A stretch of DNA of 64,000 nt from Paratinospora sagittata (taxonomy: Eukaryota; Streptophyta; Magnoliopsida; Ranunculales; Menispermaceae). Position numbers and translations under genes: made by a program. The notes beneath the pieces were generated by a model. It ran no database searches and was not told where the DNA came from. It worked only from the letters and a program-made list of their open reading frames with translations. Where the stretch lies: NCBI GenBank assembly GCA_035771175.1, contig CM069607.1, positions 13,214,001 to 13,278,000 of the forward strand. Reading direction: 5' to 3'. This document shows, one piece after another, positions 1 through 11,403 of the stretch; positions within the stretch are counted from its first letter, which is position 1, and each line of letters begins with the position of its first letter.

Positions 1-860
1 CCTGCGGTTGAACCATCTAACCCTGTCCATCAGGGTTTTTGCAATCATGGCCGAGGAGGCCGAAATGGCAGGGGTGGTGGTCCGCACCACAATCAGCATG
101 GCCAACAGAACCATCAACAGCAGAGGCTGACGTGTTTCAACTGCAGCCAGCAGAGTCATGTAAGAAATGCTTGTCCTCACCTTCAACAACCACGACAACC
201 TGTTCCCGTTGTTCTAGTCCAACAAGCCTCAACTGCTGCTAATGTCCAACCCAAGCAGTACCAGGGGCAACGGAACCAGGGCAGAGCATTTTCCATCCCT
301 CAACAACCTCTCCCAGACAATAATGTAGTCGAAGGTACATTTCCCTTATTCAATACAATGGTGCATGTCTTGTTCGATTCGGGTGCTACGCATTCCTTTA
401 TATCTTCTGCATTGGTAAGGCATTTAGGGTTGCATCCTGAACCCAAAGACATCACAATCCATGTCACATCACCATTAGGATCTGGTACTAACGTGAATTT
501 GCAGTGTTCTCGATGTGAGCTTCGAATGTCAGAACAAATAATATATGCAGATCTCTTTGTGATGGACATTGAAGAGTTCGACATCACCCTCAGCATGGAC
601 TGGCTCGCACCATTGAATGCAAGGATCGATTGTATGAAGAAGCAGGTTCAGTTAACCTTGCCTACTGGGAGTTTGTCAAGATTCAGGGAACGAGGAAGTG
701 GATACACAACTCGACTGTTGCACTTCTCAAGGCACAGCTTCAAGCTCTATCATTGGTGGTGATAATGAATCACCAGCACTGTACCCTCTCGAAGTACAAG
801 ATGTCCCGGTAATATCTGAATTCCCAACAGTTTTTTCTAAATGACCTACCTGGTCTACCT
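1..860 (+). pseudogene. A: gag C-terminus (zinc knuckle) and aspartic protease, frameshifted
   Basis: One frame is open from base 1 to about 762. It starts in a Gly/Gln/His-rich gag tail, then has a CCHC knuckle (Cys-X2-Cys-X4-His-X4-Cys, near 140-185), a Gln-rich linker, and the retropepsin motif LFDSGATHSFIS starting near 367, whose DSGA is the catalytic signature. A frameshift near 660-670 breaks the conserved protease tail: the expected continuation (EFVKIQGTRKW) lies in another frame from about 671, and a further stop occurs near 840 before RT. In an intact relative this would be part of a continuous Gag-Pol polyprotein that packages and processes the retroelement particle. Confidence 0.88.
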
Positions 861-1421
861 CCGGTTAGGGAATTCGATTTTGAGATCAAACTCATACCTG
901 GGACCGGGCCTATCTCAATTCCACCATACAGAATGTCCAATGTTGAGTTGGTTGAATTGGACAAACAACTAAAGGAATTTGAGAGTAATGGCTTCATCAG
1001 GAAAAGTTCATCACCCTGGGGTGCTCCAGTTCTGCTTGTTTGCAAAAAGGATGGTTCGTTACGACTTTGCATCGACTATCGCAAGTTGAATAACGTCACC
1101 ATTAAGAACAGATACCTGTTGCCCAGGATCGATGACTTGTTCGACCAACTTAGAGATGTCAAATACTTCTCTAAGATTGATTTACGATCCGATTATCATC
1201 AACTCCGGATCAGAGAGTCGGACATTACCAAGACGGCATTCAGAACTCGGAACGGTCACTATGAGTTATTGGTTATGCCGTTCGGTCTAACAAATGCACC
1301 TGCTACGTTCATGGATTTGATGAACCGCATTTTTAGGTTATACTTAGACCATTTTGTGGTGATCTTCATGGATGATATCTTGATATATTCCTCAATCAAG
1401 GAGGACCATAAGATACATCTG
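861..1421 (+). pseudogene. A: reverse transcriptase, N-terminal two thirds only
   Basis: The open frame encodes the start of a Ty3/gypsy RT. Visible motifs are [23 protein letters not shown], the KIDLRS block, [13 protein letters not shown] and the catalytic box [10 protein letters not shown]. The copy at 53515-54340 shows what should follow: about 250 bp encoding the thumb and the RT-RNase H connection. Here that part is gone. After 'ATAAGATACATCTG' the sequence jumps into a block beginning TGTCACGACCC. The protein is therefore truncated just past the active site and cannot work. Confidence 0.9.
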
Positions 1422-3362
1422 TGTCACGACCCACGATACGTGATGTCATGACCTGCACGGAACCGCGTGTATATCCTCCCTCGATATACACGACATCCTG
1501 ATAAGCCTTCTAATACACATCATAATCCCAAATACACAACAATAAACACATATGGACATAATCAAATAATATTACATTCCCAAAATGTAAGCCATAATTT
1601 TCTTTTTCCAAGTCCACAGTGATCAAAAGTACAAAATAATACTTAACAATGATTACAACCCATCTAAGTGTTAAGTATACGTATTAGGTGTTACATAGTA
1701 CAATTTATCAAAATAAATGCGGAAAAGTACTAACACCTACATCAACCAGAGTTCGAGAAATGCTCCGCAGCTAAGCCTTTCCCTTCCCCTTCCTATCCGA
1801 TCCTGAAAAGATAATAGTGAGGGGTGAGCTACAACAAGCCCAATGAATGTTTTCTACAAGTGGCTACATACATGTGCATTTATATAAAACATTGCAAGAT
1901 TCATTAAAATAGTTTAAACAACTGGAATGTAAATGAGGTTACATACATGTTCAATATAAGACCTCATGTCATATCAAGACAATGCATATTACTTATGACA
2001 TGTTCATGCACCTAAACACCTCATAGGTAAAAATCAATTCAAGACCATGAGTGCGCGAGACCCATGCCCGAATGACCTCTTACCCGTATTTTAATAGGAA
2101 TTCCAAGGGCACGTCACCAATTTACTATTCATTCTAAACCCTATTTCAGGTTTAGACGAACTACGGCTGCGCCTACCCTTGAAATCCTCTGCAAGGTCCA
2201 CAACCGGGGATCCCAGTAGACTTACGGAATTTCTCAAAACCCCCAACTAGGAGACTCAACCCAAATTATTTTTCCAACTGACTATCATCAAATAATTTTC
2301 ATGAGATATAAAATCATGCATACCATAATAATTAAGCATTAAAACATTTCTATAATAGAATGACACACATAGAAGATACAAGTAAAGAAACACTCACAAT
2401 TGATTGGCTAAGTCTAGCCAATCCAAGAAAGTACTTGAAGATCCACGAATCACCTCGAGTACTTCAATCACCAATTTGCCTGCGTGGCTTACTCAAACCA
2501 ACCAAGGTCCCTACATATAACACATGGTCCATACAATACTAAAGATCAGCCAAAGTATGCTAATAGCCATGTTCAAACCTAATTCTATAGTCAATTTGAG
2601 ATTCTAGCATGGTCATAGTCATGAGTCAACCCATATTGCTCAATTCAACCATATAATCATCAAATTAGACTACACCTAACCCAAATTGAATGCCATAGGT
2701 TGATTCCCATGATCCCAAACACTATAATACAAAGCATTCAATCATATTAAGGGTTAATTAGGATACTCCTCAAGTCAGTTACATCAATTGACTAAGTTCA
2801 AGTCAAAATCCCCAATTTGGCAATACATAACCTAAGGCCAAATTGACATAGGTTCAAACATTCTAAACCCATGAATCTACTCAAATGAGGTCCAATTAGA
2901 TGATTCCTAAGTCAATTTGGTCAATTGACTTGGTTTAGGTCAAAAGCCCTAATTTACATGAAAATCCCCAAATTGCATGGGAATGTCAATTTACATGGCC
3001 TAAGCCAAAATTACCCTACAATTAGGTTCCCCTTATTCAAGATCAATAATTTAGAGTGTCATACATCCATAATTACTCATCAATTTCATACAAATATCAA
3101 GAAATTTGAATAGAAAACCCTAGGTCAAAACACTAGTTTTAGGTCAAGTCTATGAAACCCCTCAAATTTCTTGCTAGAAATTGGGGGTTTCACTTCTAGA
3201 GTACTCCCCATACACTCTAAGTCAACATATATTAATTTCAAGACCTAATTTCAACTTTGATTTTCAAAAACGGGATTCAATAGAACCCTAGGTCGAAAAA
3301 ATCAGTTGCATGCTTGCAAGAGAATGATGGAAGGAAGAAAAATGGGAATGAAACGGTTACCT
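1422..3362. mobile_element. LTR-like insertion inside A's pol, with loss of about 250 bp of target
   Basis: This non-coding block of about 1.94 kb separates RT from RNase H of element A. It starts TGTCACGACCC, a common terminal form for plant LTRs read on the minus strand, and holds the phrase 'gtgaggggtgagctacaac', found in many plant gypsy LTRs. It is AT-rich, has no coding potential and no similarity to A's own LTRs. Comparison with the intact stretch in copy L shows about 250 bp of target missing at the junction and no obvious TSD. It is most likely a solo LTR or LTR fragment followed by deletion. The right border is uncertain by about 10 bp. Confidence 0.6.
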
Positions 3363-3944
3363 TGATGATCCTTAACCAAGCTCACTCGGAAAGACGTGCG
3401 ATTTATCTGGAATCCCGCCTGTGAAACATCATTTCAGGAATTGAAGAAACACCTCACGGCAGCACCAATACTAATCACTCCAAGAAATGGAGTTAGATTT
3501 TCACTATACACTGACGCCTCTTTCCAAGGCTTAGGTGTTGTACTAATGCAAGAAGGCCAAGTTGTTGCATATGCTATGAGGCAACTGAAGATTCATGAGG
3601 GTAATTACCCAACGCATGACTTGGAGCTTGCAGTTGTCGTATTCGTACTGAAGTTATGGCGTTATTACCTATATGGTGAACGGTTTGAGGTCTTCCCGGA
3701 TCACAAGAGTCTTAAGTACATCTACACCTAGAGAGACCTAAACCTCCGCTAAAAATGATGGTTGAAATTCTTGAAAGATTATGACTTTCAACTCCAGTAC
3801 CATCCCGGTAAGGCCAATGTTGTGGCTGATGCCCTGAGTAGAAAATATTATGTTGCTTGCACTCTTAACTTCGAGATGGGGAAGTTGGCTACAGAGATGG
3901 AGAATTTTGACCTACAGCTGATCAAGGAAGGAGGAGAATCATGA
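3363..3944 (+). pseudogene. A: RNase H domain, two nonsense codons
   Basis: The sequence encodes RT thumb remnants (the motif [16 protein letters not shown]) and then a gypsy RNase H with [10 protein letters not shown] (catalytic Asp), the [21 protein letters not shown] stretch and [15 protein letters not shown] (catalytic His/Asp region). Stops interrupt it after KYIYT (near 3729) and within the next 25 bases (R-stop-KWW). The frame ends at a TGA that overlaps an ATG (ATGA, 3941-3944), which opens the integrase frame; the same overlap exists in copies D and L. Confidence 0.9.
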
Positions 3945-5395
3945 CTCTCTCTCAATTATTAGCAAACTCTAAACTGGTTCAGAAGATTTCAACAGCTCAA
4001 GCCAACGACCCTATGTTAATGGAGAAACAAGAACTCCTACTCAGCGAATAGGACCTCCCTCACTGGTCGGTTTCTGAAGATGGAGTCATTTTTTGCAAAA
4101 AATGACTCTGTCTACCGAACGATCCTAAGGTTTTGAATGAAGTGCTCACTGAGATGCACTGTTCAAGGCTCACTATGCATCCTGAGGGTGACAAGATGTA
4201 TAAGGATGTCAAACGACAATTCTGGTTTTTTGGAATAAAGAAGGCGATTGCAAACTTCGTTGCTCGATGTCTCGTTTGCCAGCAAGTTAAGGCAAAATAT
4301 AGACTTCCCTCTGGACTTCTCCAGCCTTTACCTATTGGAGAATGGAAGTAGGAGAACATCGCAATGGATTTTTGTTACGGCCTTGCCTCTAAATAATAAA
4401 GAGCAAGATGTTATCTAGGTTATCATTGACAGACTTACAAAGTCTGCACACTTTTTACCGATAAAGTTCACGAATAACCCCGCCAAACTTGCCAAACTAT
4501 ATGAAAGAGAGATCGTGCGCCTCCATGGCATACCACTTACGATCGTCTCTGATAGAGACCCTTGATTCACATCAAAGTTTTGGCAATGCTTTCACAGTAG
4601 AATGGGCTCCAGGATCACCATGAGCACAACCTTTCACCCTCAAACTAATGGGTAGTCAAAGTGTCTGATCCAGATCTTGGAGGATGTGTTACGGTGCTGC
4701 ATTTTGGACTTTCATGACGGATTGGCAAAATACTTACATTTGGCTGAGTTTGCATACAACAACAGCTACCAAACCAGTATCGGCATGGCATTGTATGGGG
4801 CTCTCTATGGTCGCCATTGCAGATCTCCAGTTTGTTGGTTAGATATGGCAGATCGATCGCAGTTGGGGCTTGAACTAGTTCAAGAGACTTCTGAGAAGAT
4901 CACACTAGTAAAGGAGAAACTTCGTGTTGCACAAAGTCGACGTAAGAGCTATGCTGACAAGCCAAGAAAACATCTAGAATTTGATAAAAAGTTCAGCCTA
5001 CAAGAGGTGTCAAACGCATTGGGATCAAGCGAAAGCTCCCCCCACGATATATCGGTCCATTTCAGATCAATGAACGTATTGGTAAACTAGCCTATCGTCT
5101 ATCCCTTCCATCGTCCATGTCTAAGGTTGATGACGTTTTTCACGTATCCATGCTTCAAAAGTATCGTCCTGATCTTTCGCATATCATCCCTCTAGTCGAA
5201 GTTAGGGTTGAAGAAGGAAACAAGTATCAGGAGAGAGCGATACAAATTCTGGATAGAAAAACTCAAGAACTAAGGCGACGTAGCATACCACTTGTGAAAG
5301 TGCTCTAGGATCACCACGAAGTTGAGGAAGCAACATGGGAACTAGAAGCAACAATTAAACAGAAATATCCTGAATTTCTTTCTAGTAATAATTGA
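3941..5395 (+). pseudogene. A: integrase with chromodomain-like C-terminus, decayed
   Basis: The ATG at 3941 opens an integrase N-terminal frame (MTLSQLL...). It passes the H2C2 zinc finger (MHCSRLTMHP ... CLVCQQVK, about 4155-4290), then the core with AMDF (first Asp near 4365), VSDRDP (second Asp near 4550) and the LEDVLRCC helix region. The core is cut by several stops and frameshifts. The C-terminal part (5100-5395) carries SMSKVDDVFHVSMLQKY and a tail of the form IPLVKVL...EEATWELE...KYPE, which resembles the type II chromodomain at the end of chromovirus integrases; the conserved Trp after VKVL is a stop here. The pol stop is at 5393-5395. Confidence 0.88.
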
Positions 5396-5484
5396 TGATG
5401 TGATACATTGTACTATTTCACTTATCAATAAAATGATGGAACTTTGTTTACAAATATCTTAATACATCGTATCACTTAAATAAC

Positions 5485-6007
5485 TATGCAGATGCCTGAA
5501 AATAATACCGATAGAGGTAGTGATGTACACACGCAATGGCCTCTTTGGCAACCTATGGCGACTCCTTCATGATCTGAGTCAAGTCACAACTACTTTGCAT
5601 CACCAACTCCATCGCCCCATAGACATCGATCTTTATCGCCAGAGTGTGCATGGCTTTTTCGTAACAGTTTTGCCCGACACAATCCAGTGCCCTCATCTTG
5701 GCAAGATCTTCTACCAAAATTGCCAGGAGGCCGGATTTGAGTAACAACACAAAAAATCATCCCACCGCTCAACCTACCTCTCCTAAAATGATGCAACCTG
5801 TAGAGCCATACACCGCCATCTGTTAGGCAAAGGTCGGAACCTTCTGAGGACGAATCCGATTCCATTTGTTCTCCATGGTTTCATGATGTTGAGGATTCTT
5901 CAGGCCATAGTGTTATTCAGGGACCTTACAGGCACTACCCTGAGCTAGCGAACGATGATGACGATGAAGAATCTCACGCTGATAGCAATCATGACTACCT
6001 GGACTGA
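5485..6007 (+). pseudogene. A: small 3' ORF of unknown function, broken
   Basis: About 90 bp after the pol stop, an ATG (MQMPENNTD...) opens a reading frame traceable to a TGA at 6005-6007, but stops and a frameshift break it. The C-terminal part is an acidic stretch with EDESDSICSPWFHDVED and a Pro/Tyr/His-rich end (IQGPYRHYPELAND). The same ORF can be followed at the same place in D (11314-10810), K (40025-39510) and L (56826-57328), so it is a family gene and not a chance frame. I do not recognise a domain. A pol extension or a separate accessory protein are both possible. Confidence 0.6.
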
Positions 6008-6025
6008 TTTCGTGGGCAAAATCCT

Positions 6026-6041
6026 TTTAAGGGGGGTAGAG
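6026..6041 (+). promoter_or_regulatory. A: polypurine tract
   Basis: TTTTAAGGGGGGTAGAG directly precedes the LTR start TGTAATAC. Purine-rich tracts at this place prime plus-strand DNA synthesis in LTR retroelements. The same TTTTAAGGGG core precedes the LTRs of D, K and L. Confidence 0.8.
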
Positions 6042-7318
6042 TGTAATACGCTAGGATTGCACACAAAAAAAAAATTTGAACATCAAGCAATGCCTGCCCG
6101 AAGGTTCGAGTGCTTTTTTTCCTATTTAAGGAACCCCCCTCCTCATTTCGCACACCAAATCACTTCTCATTGTGATTTCTCTCTTCTCTCTCATTTTCCT
6201 TGAGTTTTTCTTCTCTTTTTGAGACTTTCTTCATAGTACAACGTGGTCCTGCTCGGGAGAAGGCGCCAGTTGTCGAGGGAGTTTTTATCTGAAGGTGGGA
6301 AACAAAACATAGGTTTGTGTGTCTTATAACTTTTATTAAAGTTTACATTCATTTATTATTATTTCTACTATTCATTTACACTGCATTATTGCGTATAATG
6401 TTTATACTTGTCATACTTATGCCTGTATATTTGCAGTTCATGTATTACACTGTTGCTATGACGAATTAGTGGTCAATCTGGCTCAACCAGACTTAGTTTT
6501 GTCCTTAGTAACTTTAAATAGTGAACGGGAGGCAGCGTGTTGCTCTAGACGATTGGTATTTAAGTAGACCTCGTGACCTCTGAAACTGGAGACTGATCTG
6601 GTTGGTCTTATTTGAAAGCTATTAGCTTGTACAAGTATTATCGGACGTCCTAACCTTGCACGTGGTGATACCGACCCTGATAAGGATCACCAGATGTTGC
6701 CAAATCTTGTCTAATGTTAGTAAAGATCGGACCTGTTGATGCATTGGCATCATACATAAGCACCACCTAGTATGTGGTTTATGATTCATAAAATAGTTAG
6801 AGGCAATGATCACTATTCATTATTTTTCTCTGAAGAAGGACGTACAATGAGAACCAGGCTACTCCTGGGGAGGGACATCTGTATGTGAACTCAGGCGACG
6901 TATGATCATGGAACCAATACAAGACGGTGTCATGCATACATACATGTTGGATTGATTATGATGCTCTGATGTGTATTTATGATATTTGATTATGAAGTTT
7001 TCTTTATTAATTGTTATATTCACGAACTATTTTACCCACTGAGCGTGTAGCTCACCCCGTTGGTATCCAATTTTTCATAGGAGATTAGGGTTGACTGGGT
7101 GCAGGTTTTTGGGCCCACATTTTGTACCCTTTGTATTATTCATTGGGGATTTTGGAAGGATGTTCCCTTAATTATTTCATGAACAAATATATTATGAAAT
7201 TAATGAAATCAGACTTGTACTTAATCGTGTTTTCGCACACTCAGTTATTGTTATAATGCATTTGCGCCCTGTCTGTGAGTGTCCTGCCGGTTTAGGCTCG
7301 TCCGGGCGGGGTGTAACA
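6042..7318 (+). repeat. A: 3' LTR (1277 bp)
   Basis: The LTR runs from TGTAATACGC to GGGGTGTAACA (TG...CA ends) and is homologous over its whole length to the LTRs at 9476-10773, 20911-22257, 47459-48797, 49365-50621 and 57364-58699. It contains a GAAGGTTC dyad (6100-6107) and a TATA-like CTATTTAAG (6122-6130) within 90 bp of its start, so U3 is very short and most of the LTR is R-U5. One copy of the roughly 80-bp GGGACGTAC...GTACGTGAA unit is present (6838-6910). Confidence 0.93.
6095..6132 (+). promoter_or_regulatory. A LTR core promoter: GAAnnTTC dyad and TATA-like box
   Basis: GCCCGAAGGTTCGAG (dyad GAAGGTTC at 6100-6107) lies 15 bp upstream of CTATTTAAG (6122-6130). The same pairing is seen in other LTRs of the family. 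The dyad fits the nGAAnnTTCn half of a plant heat shock element; that it binds a heat shock factor is inference only. Confidence 0.45.
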
Positions 7319-7833
7319 TGTTCATCCGAGAACGATTCTTGAATAGGAACTATATCCTTCTTGCCTTCATGTTGTAGTCGTGATAAGTGATCGGCTACCA
7401 CGTTCTCCCTTTCCTTCTTGTCTCGAATCTCTAGATCAAACTCTTGCAAGAGAAGAATTCACTAAATCAACCTTGGCTTTGCATCTTTCTTCTCAAACAA
7501 ATATTGGTTTGTCGCATGGTCGGTGTAAACAATAACCTTGGACCCAATAATGTACGACCGGAACTTATCACATGCAAATATAACTACTAACAACTTTTTC
7601 TCAGTTGTAGTGTAGTTTTGTTGGGTTACATCTAAGCTATGGCTAGCATAATATATGGCCCAAAACATCTTCTCATGCCATTGTCCAAGCACCTCTCCAA
7701 CAGCAAAATCATTAGCATCGCGTAGCTTCCAATCCGGCCCACCATAATAGGGGTTGAAATCAATGCATCTTTTAACACCCTGAAAGCCTTCTCGCTTTCA
7801 TCATTAACACAGAAAGGAACTTCCTTATCGCAA
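7319..7833 (-). pseudogene. B: RNase H fragment
   Basis: Read on the minus strand, this encodes the RT/RNase H connection ([20 protein letters not shown]), the ISTPIM motif, then RNase H motifs [24 protein letters not shown], a VYTDHA block and DLEIRDKKERENVVADHLSRL, a form typical of Athila/Tat-lineage gypsy elements. The frame shifts at least twice. It is cut by LTR-like insertion C at its start (7833/7834) and by element A's LTR at its end (7318/7319). Confidence 0.85.
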
Positions 7834-9475
7834 CCCACTCCGTATACGTCACGACCGGCACAAAATATCATATACGTCATGTAACAACTTATACAATACT
7901 CTGTCAGCCTTATCCAAAATTACATCCAAATTTTTTCTCGAAATTTCGACAGAGTCTTCTTTGTTTATTGGTCATATCACAACCTAATTTTCACAAACAA
8001 ACTCAATCACAATATATATATATATATACCAAAACCCAGTCTCACATCTCATCTATGTTATATACATAACCATGACACAAAATAATTATTAAACATTCTA
8101 TTATTCTCAAGCATTACATACATATCAAAAGGAGAAGGATTCTCTATCCTTCACACACCTTCCCTTTACCCTTGGGATTCGAACCTGAAATGTTTGAGAG
8201 TAGGGTGAGCAACTGCAACTCAGTGAATATTTATGACTATGGCATCATATATGCATTTAAGGAAACACATGATTCAATACATTCAAATCTCGTTCAAAAA
8301 CACGTTTGAAACATTTCACAATACATACATGTGCATAATATAATTCCAAAACATGCAGGATTACAATAAAATCATTCCATCTCCCTCCTGCTAGTAATAG
8401 AGCAGGTATTCACCCCTTATTACGCATTTATAAGGAGTCTACTCAACGAACCTCTTCTTACCCAATTTTCTGCTATAAATCATTTCAAATTAGGACTTAA
8501 TCCCAATTTTATTCAGAAACTCACTCAGTCCATGAGATTTCTAAATACTCATGCGGGACTGTCTTCTAGAAATGATTTTATGTTTTAACTTGCTTTAGCA
8601 AGTCCAAAACATGCTCCAAGTCAAACATTTTCATGAATTTAAAACAATGCAAATACATATACATATTCATAATTTGAAACACAAATTTCTATCATACAAT
8701 GCCATATACAAGTAACCAAAGTCAAGAAATACTCACAGTAGGAACACAGTCTAACGTACTTCGCAATACTACCTAGCTCGTAGCACATTACTGTCGTGTA
8801 TTGTCACCAATTACTCCAACACTTGCCATAAGTTTCCTAAATAATCATAACCAATCATAATTAATCTTAATTTCACACAATTTATATTTAAACATATTAA
8901 ATAACCCAATGTCCACACAAATCACCTTTACTTATATAATAATAACCCAAATTTATATACTCTCACTTCCCCTTTACCATTCTTTTGTTGTAATTGTCAC
9001 ACTAACTAAATAATCACTCATTTTCAATAATTACATGATAGTATACTCATTCTTGTCCATATTATTGCACCATTAATATATCTTCATATAACTTCACTAA
9101 CAATCATTTCCATGAAATGATTCTCAACGCCGCCAACATACATGTACTAGGCGTTGATGTATAACATCATTTTCCATCTTATTTCACCATTATATATCCA
9201 AAATTTTGAGTTTTGAACACCTAAAATGCCAACTATTTTACAGTCATGAAAATGGGCAGTTATGCATAAAATTACCCATTCCTTCTAAATTCCTCAATCA
9301 ACTAACATTGATTTCACTAACTATTCACTTACTAGTAACATACACACAAACGCCCTTCAATTTTAGCACAAAATCCACCATATCCAACGTCATTCACGTT
9401 GTACGATTACACCAATCTAACTATTGAAAATACATAAAAATGACATATGTTATACAACTCGGAACAAGGAGTGCG

Positions 9476-10773
9476 TGTCACACCCCGCCTGAATGCGCCT
9501 AAACCTACGAAACACTCACAGGTGGGGCGTGAATGCATTATAACAGTTACTGAGTGCGCAGATACACAATTGAGTACAAATTTAATTTCATTAATTTTAC
9601 AATGTATTTTGTACAAAAATGTAATTGAGGGAACATCCTTCCAAAATCTCCTTAATAATTAAGCAAGGGGAGGGCCAAAAACACATCCACCCTAAGCTCC
9701 TGTAAAAATGGTTAACAACGGGAGTGAGCTATTGCCTAGTGGGTAAAATAGTTCATGAATATGACAATTAATAAAGAAGACTTCATAATCAAACATTACA
9801 TATACACAACATAGCATCATAAACAGTAGAACGTGGCTTAACAAGAATGTATGCATGAGACCGTCTCGTAATGGTTTTGTGATCATTCATCACCCTAGGT
9901 TCACATACAGATGTCCATCCCCACATAATCCTGGGTTCACATTGTACGTCCCTCCCCAGGGGAAACCTCGATAATAGTGAGCACTTCTCCAATAACTATT
10001 CCATAGATCACGAACCACTTACGTCCCTAGGTGGTTCTTATTTCATGTATGATGACTATGCATGTGTGGGTCCGGTCTTTCCTAATATTAGACAGGGTTT
10101 CGCAATGTCTGGTGATACTTATCAGGGTCGGCATCACAACGTGCATTGTTAGGACGTCCAGTATAACTTATACACACAGACAACTTTCAATAGGACCAAC
10201 CAGACCAGTCTCCAGGTCGAGAGATGGGAACACGAGGTCCCGCTTAAGTACCAAGTCTTCTAGAGCAGCAAGCTGCCTCCCATTCACTATTCAAAGTTAC
10301 TGAGGACAAGACTAAGTCTGGTTGAGTCAAATTGACCACTAATCCGGTGTAGTAATAGTGTAATACATAGACTCCAAATATTAAGGCATAACTATGACAT
10401 GTATAAGCATTATACGAAATAATGCAATGTAAATAAATAATAGACAGAATGATAAATGAATGAAAACTTTAATAAAAGTCATAAGACACGCAAACCTATG
10501 TTTCGTTCCCCACCTTCAGTTAAGACTTCTTTCCAAAACTGGCGCCTCTTCTCGAGTAGAATCGCTTCGCACCGCAAAGAGAGTCTCAAAAGGAGAGGGA
10601 GAAAGTCTCAAAAAATAGAGAAAGAGTCTCTAGAAGAGGGAGAGAGGGCGAAGAGGAGTGGTGTGAGAAATGAGTGGGGGGAAGGGGGCTTTTTATAGAG
10701 AAAAAACATGCCCGAACCTCCTGAATTTTTGTTTTTATTTTATTTTATTTTTGTGTAAACTAAGGCTATTACA
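9476..10773 (-). repeat. D: 3' LTR (1298 bp)
   Basis: On the plus strand it begins TGTCACACCCCGCC and ends GGCTATTACA, so the element reads TGTAATAGCC...GGGGTGTGACA on the minus strand. It matches the 5' LTR at 20911-22257 closely, with small indels (for example the G-rich run near 22120-22160 is absent here). One GGGACGTAC unit is present (about 9890-9970). Confidence 0.95.
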
Positions 10774-10800
10774 CTCTACACCCCTTAAAAGAATTTTGCC
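10774..10800 (-). promoter_or_regulatory. D: polypurine tract
   Basis: On the minus strand this reads ...CAAAATTCTTTTAAGGGGTGTAGAG immediately before TGTAATAGCC of the 3' LTR. It matches the tract of A, K and L. Confidence 0.75.
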
Positions 10801-10809
10801 CTTGGAATT

Positions 10810-11314
10810 TCAGTCCATGGAGTGTTGATTGTTGTCTTCGTGAGATTCACCACCGTTGTCATCATTCATAAGATCAGGGTAATGCTGGTAAGGTCCCTGA
10901 ATTATACTGTGGCCGGTGGAATCCTCGACATCATCAAACAATGGAGAGCAAATGGAATCGGATTCATCCTTAGAAGGTTTCGACATTTGCCTGACAAATG
11001 GTGGGGTAGGGCACTACAAGTTGCAGCTTAAGTGGCGGAATGTTTTTTCATGCAGTTGCCCGAATTCTGCCGCTTGGCAATTTTGGTAGGAGATCCTCCT
11101 AGGATGAGGGGACTAAATTGTTTCGGGCAATCTCGTTATGATTTAGCCATACACGCTTTGACGATGAGGATCTTTGCCACAGAGGCAAAGGAGTTGGTAA
11201 TGCAAAGAAGTTGTGATTTGTTTCTGAACTTGAAAGACTCTCGCTTGATTGGCAAACAGGCCATGTTGTGTATGGTTCATTACATCCATCTGTGTTGTTT
11301 TCAGACATCTGCAT
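10810..11314 (-). pseudogene. D: small 3' ORF, broken
   Basis: The minus-strand ATG at 11314 (MQMSENNTDGCNE...) lies about 90 bp after the pol stop. The first 71 codons are open; after a frameshift the conserved acidic end (DESDSICSP...DVEDSTGH..IQ) can be followed to a TGA at 10812-10810. It is collinear with the 3' ORFs of A, K and L. No domain is recognised. The product, if made, would be about 170 residues, Ser/Pro-rich in the middle and acidic at the end. Confidence 0.6.
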
Positions 11315-11403
11315 GGTTATTAAAATGGAATGATATATTAAAAAATTGTGAAGGAAGTTTCATAATTTCATTGACTAGTGAAATAATATAATGTATGACA
11401 TCA

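Larger units (their letters stand above)
1..7318 (+). mobile_element. Chromovirus copy A (Ty3/gypsy), 5' end outside window
   Basis: This is the 3' three quarters of a degenerate Ty3/gypsy element. The order is gag zinc knuckle, aspartic protease, RT, RNase H, integrase, chromodomain-like tail, a small 3' ORF, a polypurine tract and a 3' LTR. A foreign LTR-like block (1422 to about 3362) interrupts RT and has replaced its C-terminal part. The LTR ends exactly where the minus-strand element B begins, so A was inserted into B's RNase H region; the 5' half of A and the rest of B should lie to the left of the window. Stops and frameshifts in every domain make it non-autonomous. The matching TSD cannot be tested because the other end is missing. 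Confidence 0.93.
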
